Part shown: positions 34,301-43,351 of the stretch, one piece after another | Numbering within the stretch: position 1 is the stretch's first letter | Layout of the letters: every line of letters starts with the position of its first letter | Source of the DNA: Hymenobacter sedentarius | GTDB lineage: Bacteria > Bacteroidota > Bacteroidia > Cytophagales > Hymenobacteraceae | Direction of reading: 5' to 3' | NCBI RefSeq assembly: GCF_001507645.1 | Contig: NZ_CP013909.1 | Location: forward strand, 4,402,001 to 4,466,000 | DNA: 64,000 bases | The notes under the pieces: generated by a model | What the model saw: only the letters and a program-made list of their open reading frames with translations | What the model was told of the DNA's origin: nothing | The model's database searches: none | Position numbers and translations under genes: made by a program

Positions 34301-35161
34301 ATGCTCACTCATTCGTCTTTCCTGCTCAGCGGCCACGGCCACGGCCGCGCTTTCGAGGCCGACGCCACCTACCGGGCCGATGGGCACCCAAAGCCGGTGG
34401 TGCTTTTCGTGCATGGCTTCAAGGGGTTCAAAGACTGGGGCCACTTTCCGCTGCTGGCCGATTTCTTTGCCGAGCGGGGCTTTGTCTTTGTGAAGCTGAA
34501 CCTCTCGCACAACGGCATTGTGGTGGGCGGCACCGGCGACCTTGAGGATTTAGAGGCCTTTGGGCGCAATAATTTCAGCATAGAGCTCGACGACATTGGG
34601 CAGGTTATCGACGCGCTTTTTTCGCCCGGCGCCACGCCCGTACCCGCCGCCGAGATCGACCTGCAGCGCTTCTTCCTGGTGGGCCACAGCCGGGGCGGCG
34701 GGCTGGTGCTCCTGAAAGCCGCCGAAGACCACCGCGTGCGCGCCCTGGCCACCTGGGCCGGCATTGCCGACGTCGACCAGCGCTGGCCCCAGGCCGTGCT
34801 CGACGAGTGGCGGCGCGCCGGCGTGCTGCACGTGCCCAACACCCGCACCGGCCAGCAGCTGCCGCTGAACTACCAAATCCTGGAAGACTACCTCGCCAAC
34901 CGCCCGCGGCTCGACATTCCGCACAACGTGCGCCGCCACGTGCGCCAGCCCCTGCTGGTGGTGCACGGCGACGAAGACGAAACCGTGCCCCTGGAAGCTG
35001 CTCACACCCTGCACCAGCTTAAGCCCGACGCCGAGCTGCTGGTAGTGCCGGGCGCTATGCACATGTTTGGCGGCGCGCACCCCTGGCCGGAAGCCACCTT
35101 GCCCGAACCCGCGCGCATTGTAGCCGAGCGCACGGCCGAGTTTTTCAAACGCCAGCAGTGA
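34301..35161 (+). CDS. Alpha/beta hydrolase
   Basis: 286 residues from the ATG at 34301. The fold is clear: oxyanion strand VVLFVHGFKGFKDWG, nucleophile Ser130 in FFLVGHSRGGGLVLLKA, acid region LLVVHGDEDETVPLEAA, and catalytic His in VVPGAMHMFGG. It resembles prolyl-oligopeptidase/dienelactone-type esterases of unknown substrate. No signal peptide. Its stop codon TGA overlaps the GTG start of folK (GTGA), so the two genes are translationally coupled. Confidence 0.88.
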   Translation: MLTHSSFLLSGHGHGRAFEADATYRADGHPKPVVLFVHGFKGFKDWGHFPLLADFFAERGFVFVKLNLSHNGIVVGGTGDLEDLEAFGRNNFSIELDDIGQVIDALFSPGATPVPAAEIDLQRFFLVGHSRGGGLVLLKAAEDHRVRALATWAGIADVDQRWPQAVLDEWRRAGVLHVPNTRTGQQLPLNYQILEDYLANRPRLDIPHNVRRHVRQPLLVVHGDEDETVPLEAAHTLHQLKPDAELLVVPGAMHMFGGAHPWPEATLPEPARIVAERTAEFFKRQQ

Positions 35162-35658
35162 GCACCACGGCCACCGCTTATCTACTTTTGGGCAGCAACC
35201 TGGGCGACCGCGCGGCCCTGCTGCAGGAGGCCCGGGAGCAACTGGCCGCCACGGCGGGCAACATCCTGGCCGCATCGGCGCTCTACGAAACCGCGGCCTG
35301 GGGCCTCGAAGACCAGCCGGCCTTTCTCAACCAGGCGCTGGCCATCCAGACGGCGCTGCCGGCCGGGCAGCTCCTGGCCCAATGCCTGGCCGCCGAGCGC
35401 CAAGCTGGCCGCGAGCGGCGCGAGCGCTGGGGCAGCCGCACCCTCGACGTGGACATCCTGCTCTACGGCCCCGAAATAATAGCCCAACCCGGCTTGGCGG
35501 TGCCGCACCCCCGGCTGGCCGAGCGGCGCTTTGCGCTGGTGCCGCTGGCGGAAATAGCGGCTCAACTGCTGCATCCTGAGCTGGGGTTGAGCATAGCCCA
35601 ACTGCTGGACCAGTGCCCCGACCCGCTGCCGGTGCGGCCGTGGCCGGGCAATTTGTAG
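35158..35658 (+). CDS. folK: 2-amino-4-hydroxy-6-hydroxymethyldihydropteridine diphosphokinase
   Basis: 166 residues, normal length for HPPK, starting at a GTG that overlaps the preceding stop by 4 nt. It transfers diphosphate from ATP to hydroxymethyl-dihydropterin in folate synthesis. AYLLLGSNLGDRAALL is the N-terminal signature. RWGSRTLDVDILLYG carries the conserved Arg and the two Mg-binding Asp residues. VPHPRLAERRFALVPLAEIA is the C-terminal signature. Coupling to an alpha/beta hydrolase is not a standard folate arrangement. Confidence 0.95.
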   Translation: MSTTATAYLLLGSNLGDRAALLQEAREQLAATAGNILAASALYETAAWGLEDQPAFLNQALAIQTALPAGQLLAQCLAAERQAGRERRERWGSRTLDVDILLYGPEIIAQPGLAVPHPRLAERRFALVPLAEIAAQLLHPELGLSIAQLLDQCPDPLPVRPWPGNL

Positions 35659-35946
35659 GCGGCAGGTCTTACCCACTGGGTACCAGACAAAACAACGAGG
35701 ATAGGGAGCAACTTACGATGCTGAACCGGCCCAGCTGCCCCCAAACGAGCAACTGGCGCTGACCTTCATCACTATTCGGGCATTGGCTTGTACAAAGCCG
35801 ACTGCCAGTGCGTAGATTTACCGAACCCGGCTGGCAGCGCTATAGCAGTAGCAGGCTGGCCGTTAGGCTCCGTTTTGTAAGGGCGGCGGGCGGCACTTTT
35901 CCTTCCGAGAACCCGCTTACCTGCCCGTCCACTCACTCGCCCCACT

Positions 35947-38900
35947 ATGCCCGCAGAGCTGTTGCATCTTGCCCACCCGAGTACCAGCGCTTCTTCCCTG
36001 CATGCATCTGAGCCCGGCCAGCCGGCTGGCCTGGTTCGCCGGAGCCCGGCCGGGCGGGTGCGGCCGGCGTTGGGCTGGCTGCTTACGCTGCTACTCCTGC
36101 TGCTGAGCGGCGCGGCCACTTCGGCGCTGGCGCAAGGCATGCCGCCCCCGGAGTGCGCAGCCGATGAGAAGTTTGCCAACACCTGGTACTTCGGCTTTAA
36201 GGCGGGGCTGGACTTCAACCAGGCCTCGGCCGACTCCCTGCCGAAGGTGCTTACCAACGGGGCGATGGATGCCCCCGCCGGCTCGGGGGTGATGTCGGAC
36301 AAGGACGGCAAAATTCTCTTTTACAGCAACGGCGAAACCGTGTGGAACGGCGACGGCACCGTGATGACCAACGGCACGGGGCTGGCAGGCAACCGCTTCA
36401 CCACCGACGGCCCCCTGCCCATCCGAAAGCCGGGCATCACGCAGCCGGGCCAACCGACGCGCTACCTGCTCTTCACCCTGAAAGATACCGTGGGCCTGAG
36501 CTACTCGGAAATCGATATTCCCGCCGGTGGTGGACCGGGTACCGTCATCGCCGCTACCAAAAACACGCCCCTGGCCCGCGGCACGGCGGAGAAGATAACG
36601 GGCGTATTTCATAAAAACGGCTGCGATATCTGGGTTATCACGCACGGCTGGGGCGATGCCAAGGCCGGCAATAACAACCGGGGCGACGCCTTTCTGGCCT
36701 ACCGCGTAACCGTGGCGGGTGTACAGCCTGTTCCCATTATTTCGCCCATCGGCAGCCTGCACGCGCCAAGGATAGCGCCCCTGGGCTACAAAGGCCAGAT
36801 GAAAGTAACCCCCGATGGCCAGCGGCTAGCCCTGGCCCGCTACAGCGAAGCGGTAGGCGACAGCAGCAGCACCGTCGAGCTGTTTGGGTTTGATACCGGC
36901 ACGGGCCAGGTGAGCGCCAACCCACAGGTCCCATTCATCGTGGACAAGGGCGAAGGGAAATACTATGGGGTGGGGTTTTCGCCCGGCCGCTATCTCTATG
37001 CCACGGTGCGCAACCCGCCCAAGCTGCTGCAATTTGATATCAGCGGCAATGGGCCGGTTACCAGAAAGGATATTCCGCTCAAGCAGAAGACCCCGGCCGA
37101 CCTGGGCTCGCTGCAGGCCGCGCCCGATGGCAAGATTTACGTGGCCCGCGACAACCAGCCCGCGCTGGGCGTAATCCCCTACCCCGACTCGCTGGGGGCC
37201 AAGGTTCGCTACGCCGATGACAGCCTGCGGTTGGGCGGCCGCCTGAGTGGCCTGGGCCTGGTCAACTTCAATCAAAGCTCCCTGCTGCGTGTGGGGCCGA
37301 GTGCGCAGATAACGGGTTGCCGGCAAATCGCATTCAAGGCCCCGCCCATTGACTTTGATAAGAAGGTCTATGCCTGGACGTTTGGCGACGGTGCCACCTC
37401 CGCCGATGAGAATCCCGTTCATATTTACGCTACGCCCGGCAACTACACTGTCACGCTACGCATCACGACCGAGTGCTTTTGCCGCGAAAGCTCGGGCATT
37501 ATCCAAGTGCCGGACTTGCCCAAGCCGGGTAGCATTGCGGCTCCCCAAACGCTGTGCGCTGGAAAAGCGCCGGCCCTGCTTACCAGTGCTACCAATGCTT
37601 CGGGCGATGCCGGCCTCCCGCTCGTCTACCAGTGGGAATCATCAACGGATAACGCCACCTTCACCCCTATCGGTGGGGCTACCGGGCCAACTTACCAGCC
37701 AGCGGCAACGCTGCCGGCCGGCACTACTTATTTCCGGCGGAGCGTGCAACTGCTTCTGCCTGACCGTTCCGGGCCTTACTGTACCTCTACCCAAACTGCT
37801 TCGGTAGCCATCACGGTCTTACCCGCTCTGACGGCCGGCACCATCGCCGCCGACCAAACCGTGTGCGCCGGCACCGCGCCCGCCCCGCTCACCAGCACCG
37901 CGCCGGCCACGGGCGGCACCGGCACGTTTGCCTATCAGTGGGAAGCTTCAAATGATAACATCACCTGGACGGCCATTTCCGGCGCTAACAACGACGCCTT
38001 CACGCCCGGCCCGCTCACGGTTACCACCTTGTTTCGGCGCCAGGTGCGCTCCGGCGCCTGCACCACCCCACCCTCCAATGTAGTGACGCTTACCGTGGTG
38101 CCGGCCCTGACGGCCGGTAGCATTGGGACCAACCAAACCGTCTGCGCCAGCGGTACCGCCGCTTCCCTCACCAGTGAAACCCCAGCCACCGGCGGCGCGG
38201 GCACCATCGCCTACCAGTGGGAGTCATCGGCAGATAACGTGACCTGGGCGCCCATCGCCGGGGCCACCGGCCCAACCTACGCACCGGGCCAGCTGAATTC
38301 GACCACCTACTTCCGGCGCCGTTCGAGCTCGGGCAGCGGCTGCGCACCGGTCTTGTCCAATGTCGTCGCCATCACCGTCCTCCCAACCCTAACGGCCGGC
38401 ACCATCGGCGCCGACCAGACACTGTGCCCTGGCACTCCCCCGACGCCGTTGACGAGCACGGCAGGAGCCAGCGGTGGCAGTGGCAGCTTCAGCTACCAGT
38501 GGGAATCTTCACCGAATAATTCGAGCTGGACGCCCATTGCTGGCGCGACCAGCTCAACTTTTGCGCCTGGTCCGCTCGCGGCTACCACTTACTTCCGGCG
38601 CAGCGTGACGTCGGGGGTTTGCGGGCCCGAGTACACACCATCCGTGACCCTGACGGTGCTGCCGGTGCTGACCGCGGGCAGCATTGCGGCCGACCAAACC
38701 ATCTGTGCGGGGGCCCCACCGGCGCCGCTCACCAGCGCCACGGCGCCCGGCGGCGGTACGGGCACGTTTGTGTATCAGTGGGAATCTTCGCCCGATAACA
38801 CCACTTTCACGGCCATCGGGGGGGCCACTAGCGCCGACTATGCGCCCGGCCCGCTTACGGCCACAACTTACTTCCGCCGTCGGGTGACGTCGGGGACTTG

Positions 38901-40836
38901 CGGGCCCGAATTCTCGGCTTCGGTTAAGATAACCGTATTGCCAGCGGTAACGGCCGGTAGCGTTGCCGCTGACCAAACCGTGTGCCCCGGGGTTGCTCCG
39001 GCGCCGCTAAGCAGTACGGCCCTGGCGAGCGGCGGCACGGGCGCTTTTGCCTACCAGTGGGAATCCTCCCCAGATAACACAAACTGGTCGGCCATAGGCG
39101 GCGCTACCAGCCCAACTTTTGCGCCGGGGCCACTCACAGCCACCACCTACTTCCGGCGGCGAGTCACGTCCGGAACCTGCGGGCCTTTATCGTCCAATGT
39201 CGTCGCCATTACCGTGCTCCCGGCCCTTACGGCCGGCACCATCGCCGCCGACCAGGCTATTTGCATTGGCGCCACTCCGGCCCCGCTCAGCAGCACGGCC
39301 GCGGCCGGTGGCGGCACCGGCAGCTTCAGCTACCAGTGGGAATCTTCGCCGAACAACAGTTCCTGGACCGCCATTCCGGGCGCTACTGGCTCAACTTTCG
39401 CGCCCGGCCCGCTCACGGCTACTACGTATTATCGGCGCCGCGTAACGTCAGGGACTTGCGGACCGGAGTATTCGCCTTCCGTGGCCATAACGGTATTGCC
39501 GGCGCTGACCGCCGGTAGCATTGCGACCAACCAAGACATCTGTGCTGGGGCTACGCCGGCGCCGCTCACCAGCACGGCTGGGCCTGGCGGCGGTACCGGC
39601 ACGTTTGTGTATCAGTGGGAGGCATCGGCAGATAGCACAAACTGGAGCGCAATAAGCGGCGCGACCAGCCCAACTTTTGCGCCGGGCCCGCTCTCGGCTA
39701 CTACCTATTTCCGGCGCCGGGTGACGTCGGGCACCGGCACCTGCTCCACGCAGGTTTCCAACGCGGTGGCGGTGCGGGTGCAGCCCATCGTGACAACCGG
39801 CGTGACCCTGGCGGCCCCGCCCGTGCAGTGCGCCGGCACGGCCCTGACCTTTACGGCCGTGCCTACCAACGCGGGCACGGCGCCCACGTTCCGCTGGCTT
39901 GTTAACAACGTGGCCGTAGCGAGCGGGCCCACATTCACCAGCAGCACGCTGGTCACCGGCGACGTGGTTCGCGTGGAGCTGACGCCCACGGCGGGGCTGT
40001 GCAGCACCGGCCCGGCGGCGGCCTCCGTGACGGTGACGCGTACGCCCACGCCGCTGCCCACGCTCGCCATTGCCGTGCAGCCGGGCGGGCCGGTTTGCCC
40101 GGGCGAGCCGCTGACGTTCAGCATCACAAGTATAACCGAAGCCGGCCCGGCTCCTACTTATCAGTGGCAGGTGAATGGCAACGACGTGGCGGGAGCCACA
40201 AACTCGGTATTTACCAGCACAACCCTGCGCGACGGCCAGACCGTGACGCTGCGCCTGCGCACGGCCAATTTGTGCGGGCAGCCCGTCACAGCCGTTTCCA
40301 ATAGCGTAGCGGCGCGCATTCTTCCGCCGGTTGACGTGGATGCCGGCCCCGATAAGGAGATTCTGGCCGGCACTTCCGTGGTGCTAGATGGCAGCGCCGA
40401 TGGCAACTACCCCGTGACGTGGACACCGACGGTGGGGCTGAGTTTTCCGGGCAATGACCGGCTGCATCCCATTGCCTCGCCCACCGTGACCACGACCTAC
40501 ACCATCACGGGCGGTACCGGCGGCTGCGCCGACTCCGACCAGGTGACCGTGACTGTGCGCCCGCCCATCCGTATTCCCAATGCCTTCACACCCAACGGCG
40601 ATGGCCGCGACGACACCTGGCAGATTGAGTTCATCGAGCAATTCCCCGACAATACGGTGAGCGTGTTCAACCGCTGGGGCAACCGGATTTTCTCGGCCAA
40701 TAATTACAGCCGGGCCAATGAGTGGCGCGGCGACATCAATGGGCAGCCCGCGCCGGTGGGCACCTACTACTACGTCGTCGTCACGAAGGGCCCGCTGGGC
40801 AGGTCCTACAGCGGGTCGATTACGATTTTGTATTAA
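35947..40836 (+). CDS. Giant repeat-rich surface protein with T9SS type B (gliding-type) C-terminal domain
   Basis: 1629 residues. A hydrophobic signal at about 43-62 (LGWLLTLLLLLLSGAATSALAQ) follows an unusually long basic start; a GTG at residue 39 could be the true start. Residues about 70-470 resemble a beta-propeller (repeated KILFYSNGETVWN, KVTPDGQRLALARYS, QAAPDGKIYVARD). A PKD domain follows (AWTFGDGATSADENPVHIYATPGNYTVTLRI). One diverged and seven regular 93-residue Ig-like repeats follow, each with TAGxIxxxQxxC, YQWExSxDN and a second Cys. The final about 90 residues (IPNAFTPNGDGRDDTWQIEF ... FNRWGNRIF ... GTYYYVV) are the gliding-motility-associated type B T9SS signal. It probably acts as an adhesin, exported with the SprF-type protein downstream. 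Confidence 0.88.
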   Translation: MPAELLHLAHPSTSASSLHASEPGQPAGLVRRSPAGRVRPALGWLLTLLLLLLSGAATSALAQGMPPPECAADEKFANTWYFGFKAGLDFNQASADSLPKVLTNGAMDAPAGSGVMSDKDGKILFYSNGETVWNGDGTVMTNGTGLAGNRFTTDGPLPIRKPGITQPGQPTRYLLFTLKDTVGLSYSEIDIPAGGGPGTVIAATKNTPLARGTAEKITGVFHKNGCDIWVITHGWGDAKAGNNNRGDAFLAYRVTVAGVQPVPIISPIGSLHAPRIAPLGYKGQMKVTPDGQRLALARYSEAVGDSSSTVELFGFDTGTGQVSANPQVPFIVDKGEGKYYGVGFSPGRYLYATVRNPPKLLQFDISGNGPVTRKDIPLKQKTPADLGSLQAAPDGKIYVARDNQPALGVIPYPDSLGAKVRYADDSLRLGGRLSGLGLVNFNQSSLLRVGPSAQITGCRQIAFKAPPIDFDKKVYAWTFGDGATSADENPVHIYATPGNYTVTLRITTECFCRESSGIIQVPDLPKPGSIAAPQTLCAGKAPALLTSATNASGDAGLPLVYQWESSTDNATFTPIGGATGPTYQPAATLPAGTTYFRRSVQLLLPDRSGPYCTSTQTASVAITVLPALTAGTIAADQTVCAGTAPAPLTSTAPATGGTGTFAYQWEASNDNITWTAISGANNDAFTPGPLTVTTLFRRQVRSGACTTPPSNVVTLTVVPALTAGSIGTNQTVCASGTAASLTSETPATGGAGTIAYQWESSADNVTWAPIAGATGPTYAPGQLNSTTYFRRRSSSGSGCAPVLSNVVAITVLPTLTAGTIGADQTLCPGTPPTPLTSTAGASGGSGSFSYQWESSPNNSSWTPIAGATSSTFAPGPLAATTYFRRSVTSGVCGPEYTPSVTLTVLPVLTAGSIAADQTICAGAPPAPLTSATAPGGGTGTFVYQWESSPDNTTFTAIGGATSADYAPGPLTATTYFRRRVTSGTCGPEFSASVKITVLPAVTAGSVAADQTVCPGVAPAPLSSTALASGGTGAFAYQWESSPDNTNWSAIGGATSPTFAPGPLTATTYFRRRVTSGTCGPLSSNVVAITVLPALTAGTIAADQAICIGATPAPLSSTAAAGGGTGSFSYQWESSPNNSSWTAIPGATGSTFAPGPLTATTYYRRRVTSGTCGPEYSPSVAITVLPALTAGSIATNQDICAGATPAPLTSTAGPGGGTGTFVYQWEASADSTNWSAISGATSPTFAPGPLSATTYFRRRVTSGTGTCSTQVSNAVAVRVQPIVTTGVTLAAPPVQCAGTALTFTAVPTNAGTAPTFRWLVNNVAVASGPTFTSSTLVTGDVVRVELTPTAGLCSTGPAAASVTVTRTPTPLPTLAIAVQPGGPVCPGEPLTFSITSITEAGPAPTYQWQVNGNDVAGATNSVFTSTTLRDGQTVTLRLRTANLCGQPVTAVSNSVAARILPPVDVDAGPDKEILAGTSVVLDGSADGNYPVTWTPTVGLSFPGNDRLHPIASPTVTTTYTITGGTGGCADSDQVTVTVRPPIRIPNAFTPNGDGRDDTWQIEFIEQFPDNTVSVFNRWGNRIFSANNYSRANEWRGDINGQPAPVGTYYYVVVTKGPLGRSYSGSITILY
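37828..39783 (+). repeat. Seven tandem 279-bp coding repeats
   Basis: Unit starts are at 37828, 38107, 38389, 38668, 38947, 39226 and 39505; all units are 279 bp except the second, which is 282 bp. Each encodes a 93-94 residue Ig-like domain. DNA similarity between units is high, with near-identical runs around the YQWESSPDN and YFRRRVTSGTC codons. A diverged eighth unit precedes them from about 37525. Confidence 0.85.
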
Positions 40837-40857
40837 CCAGTTCCTGCAAAGAAAAAC

Positions 40858-41047
40858 GTCATGCAGAGCGCAGCGAACCTGAGGTCGGCGTAGCCAAGCA
40901 TTTTTACCGCAGTAGTAAACCCAATCGTCTGTCATGCTGAGCCTGCGAAGCATCTTCTCACGGCTCAACGACTCGTGCTGACCTGATAAGATGCTTCCTG
41001 CGTCAGCATGACAAGAGGCGCGGTAAAGATGCTGCGCTCTGCATGAC
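40858..41047. repeat. Nested palindromic repeat: outer GTCATGCAGAGCGCAGC element
   Basis: The outer arms GTCATGCAGAGCGCAGC (from 40858) and GCTGCGCTCTGCATGAC (to 41047) are exact 17-bp complements. The next inner segments (GCATTTTTACCGC / GCGGTAAAGATGC) also pair. A second palindrome occupies the centre (40931-41012). Confidence 0.8.
40931..41012. repeat. Inner GTCATGCTGAG palindrome nested inside another element
   Basis: GTCATGCTGAGCCTGCGAAG with following CATCTT, paired with AAGATGCTTCCTGCGTCAGC followed by ATGAC. It belongs to the same family as 19553-19640 and lies exactly inside the outer palindrome. Confidence 0.8.
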
Positions 41048-41111
41048 AGTTACTTCATTCCTGCTGACTCTACCTACACTCTTTTGAACAGACAATAAGC
41101 TCATTACTGCT

Positions 41112-42083
41112 ATGAAAAGAGTCCTACCGCTATTGCTGCTCCCGCTCCTGTTCCTGGCCAGCGCGCCGGCCCAGGCCCAGCAGCAGGCGCAGTACAGCCA
41201 GTACATGAATAATAATTACATCCTCAACCCGGGCACCACGGGGGTGGAGGATTATATCGACGTCAAGTTCAGCTACCGCACTCAGTGGACGGGCCTGGAA
41301 GGGGCGCCGAAAACCTACTACGCCAGCGCCAGCTCCTCGCTGGGCAAATGGCGCAGCACCCCCAAGCGCACCATCCACGACCGGCGCCGGCCGTTTCACG
41401 CAATCGGCGGCCTCGTGTACAACGATGTGACCGGCCCCACGAGCCGGACGGGCGCCTACCTTTCCTACGCCTATAACATAGTCTTGATGCCCGACCTCCG
41501 GCTGGCGCTGGGCATGTCGGCCGGCATGCAGCAGTTTGCCGTGGATGGACAGCAGCTGCACTTCTTCGACCCCACAACCCGGGCCGCCAGCGCCGCGTCG
41601 CGGGTGCTGGATGGGTCGATTGGTGCGTGGCTGTACAGCTCCCGGTTTTACGTGGGCGTATCGGGTGCGCAGCTGCTCGGCAATCGGCTCAACTTCGCAT
41701 ACGGGCCCGGCTCGCTGGAGGCCGGCACGGGCAACACGCTGAAGCGGCACTACTTCGCCACGGCCGGGGTGCGCGTGCCAATCAACGACGACTGGTCGCT
41801 GGTGCCGTCGGTGCTAGTCAAGGCCGTGAAACCGGCGCCGCTCTCGGTCGATATCAACGCCAAGCTCAAGTACCAGGACCTGCTGTGGTTCGGCGCGTCT
41901 TGGCGGGCCTTCGATTCGGCCGTGGCGATGGTGGGCCTCAGCTACGAGCAGTACACGCTGGGCTATTCCTACGATGCGGGCCTCTCCGAACTAGCCGGTT
42001 ACCACGGCGGCAGCCACGAGGTACTGGTGGGGCTGCGCATCAAGAAAAAAGCCCAGATAGTGTGCACCAACCGGTTCTGGTAG
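41112..42083 (+). CDS. PorP/SprF-family type IX secretion outer-membrane protein
   Basis: 323 residues. Signal peptide MKRVLPLLLLPLLFLASAPAQA, then QQQAQYSQYMNNNYILNPGTTGVEDYIDVKFSYRTQWTGLEGAPKTYYASASS, the hallmark N-terminus of PorP/SprF. The rest is a 14-strand-type barrel pattern (AIGGLVYNDVTGPTSRTGAYLSYAYN, LALGMSAGMQQF, FYVGVSGAQLLG, HEVLVGLRI). In Flavobacterium, SprF-like proteins are needed for export or attachment of type B cargo such as SprB encoded just upstream. The same order here makes the 1629-residue protein the likely cargo. The gap of 275 bp between them holds nested palindromes. Confidence 0.9.
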   Translation: MKRVLPLLLLPLLFLASAPAQAQQQAQYSQYMNNNYILNPGTTGVEDYIDVKFSYRTQWTGLEGAPKTYYASASSSLGKWRSTPKRTIHDRRRPFHAIGGLVYNDVTGPTSRTGAYLSYAYNIVLMPDLRLALGMSAGMQQFAVDGQQLHFFDPTTRAASAASRVLDGSIGAWLYSSRFYVGVSGAQLLGNRLNFAYGPGSLEAGTGNTLKRHYFATAGVRVPINDDWSLVPSVLVKAVKPAPLSVDINAKLKYQDLLWFGASWRAFDSAVAMVGLSYEQYTLGYSYDAGLSELAGYHGGSHEVLVGLRIKKKAQIVCTNRFW

Positions 42084-42104
42084 GGCGCGGCCAGCGCCCT
42101 ACGG

Positions 42105-43349
42105 CTAATGCGCCGAAGTCCAGCCCAATGGCGGCAGTTGGCGCAGGGCCGCCGCGTTGCTGATGCTGCGGCCCGCGGCATACGCCAACCACACTCCCAC
42201 CACGGCGACTGCTAGCCCGAAACCCCAGCGTCGGCGCAAAGATGGTGCTTCAAACCAGCGCCCCATTCTGCGGAGCACTAACAGGATAACCGGCCCAAAA
42301 AGCACGCTAACGTACCGCTCGGCATCATAGAGCCCAGACGCGCTGCGGGTGAACGTGGTGGCAATAATCAGCAGCAGGATGAAGAAGCTGCTGCTCACCC
42401 ACAAGACTCTTGGGAAGCGCTTTGGCCACGGAGAAGCCTCAATCGGAGCCTTCATTTCCGGAGCCTCCGCTCCCACCGGGCCCGACGACTTGGGCCACAG
42501 CCAGGCCAGCAGCCCTACCAGCGCCAGCGCCCAGATGATGGGCACCTCCGGCCGCCACGCTGCCCGCACCGGCGCCAGCCAGCGGCTCAACACAAACCCA
42601 TAGTCGGCCGTTGAGCTAAAAAACTGCGCCCAGCCGCGATTGAGGCGGTAAACGGTGGGCGCCGCGATGAGCAGGGCGTAAACGTGCCAGGCAATGCCCC
42701 CGAGGACGCTTAGCGCTAAGTGTCCCGCCAGTGGCAGCCACTGCTTGCGCAACAGGCTTTTCCATTCCAGCAGCAAGCCCAGGGCCACGCCCGCCAGCAG
42801 AAAAAAGCCAGGGGTGCGGTGCAACGGCAGCAGAAACCCCAGCGCGGTGGCCAGCCCCCACCACTGCCGCTGCCGCGTGTGCAGCCAGCGAAACAAGGCC
42901 AGCACATAGCCCGCTACCAACGCCAGAAACACAACTTCGCCCCACACAAACTTGCTCACCACCAGCCAGGGCGTGCTTAGGGCCAGGGCCCAGGGCAGCA
43001 CCAGCGCCCAGCCGGCCGGAAGCAGCCGTCGGCCCAGCTGGCTCCAGGCCAGCAGGCTTAGCCCAAGAGCAAGGCCGTGGAGCAGGCGCAACGTGCCCAG
43101 GCTCCCGCCCAGCGCCACCAGCACCGGGTACAGCGGCGGCCAGTAGCGGTAGGTCGAGCCATCGGGGTTGAGCAGGTGGCCCGCGGTGCGCAGCGTACCG
43201 GCCGCGTGCAGGTAAAAGCCCGAGTCGGCGGTGCCGGCCAGGCCCGGCGCAGTAGCCCAGGCGAAGAGTGCCAGCTGCGCCAGCACCGCCAGCCCCACCG
43301 ACCACTCGAACCACCGCCGCACGCGCGCCGGCCCCGTTGCGCTAAGCAC
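42105..43349 (-). CDS. Polytopic membrane protein, probable GT-C glycosyltransferase
   Basis: 414 residues if translation starts at the GTG at 43349, two bases after the fabD stop; the frame is open to 43418 within fabD. About ten hydrophobic helices are visible. The first periplasmic loop has GTADSGFYLHAAGTLRTAGH with an Asp at the position used by GT-C (ArnT/PMT-like) enzymes, and the pattern YRYWPPLYPVLVALGG is typical of them. Such enzymes take a polyprenyl-phosphate sugar on the periplasmic side. Acceptor unknown. Immediate juxtaposition to fabD suggests co-transcription, but no functional link is evident. Confidence 0.7.
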   Translation of the reverse strand: MLSATGPARVRRWFEWSVGLAVLAQLALFAWATAPGLAGTADSGFYLHAAGTLRTAGHLLNPDGSTYRYWPPLYPVLVALGGSLGTLRLLHGLALGLSLLAWSQLGRRLLPAGWALVLPWALALSTPWLVVSKFVWGEVVFLALVAGYVLALFRWLHTRQRQWWGLATALGFLLPLHRTPGFFLLAGVALGLLLEWKSLLRKQWLPLAGHLALSVLGGIAWHVYALLIAAPTVYRLNRGWAQFFSSTADYGFVLSRWLAPVRAAWRPEVPIIWALALVGLLAWLWPKSSGPVGAEAPEMKAPIEASPWPKRFPRVLWVSSSFFILLLIIATTFTRSASGLYDAERYVSVLFGPVILLVLRRMGRWFEAPSLRRRWGFGLAVAVVGVWLAYAAGRSISNAAALRQLPPLGWTSAH

Positions 43350-43351
43350 CC

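Noticed and set aside
37828-39783. CRISPR-like repeat array
   Set aside because: The repeats are 279-bp coding units inside one open frame with protein-level conservation, with no short repeat-spacer pattern.
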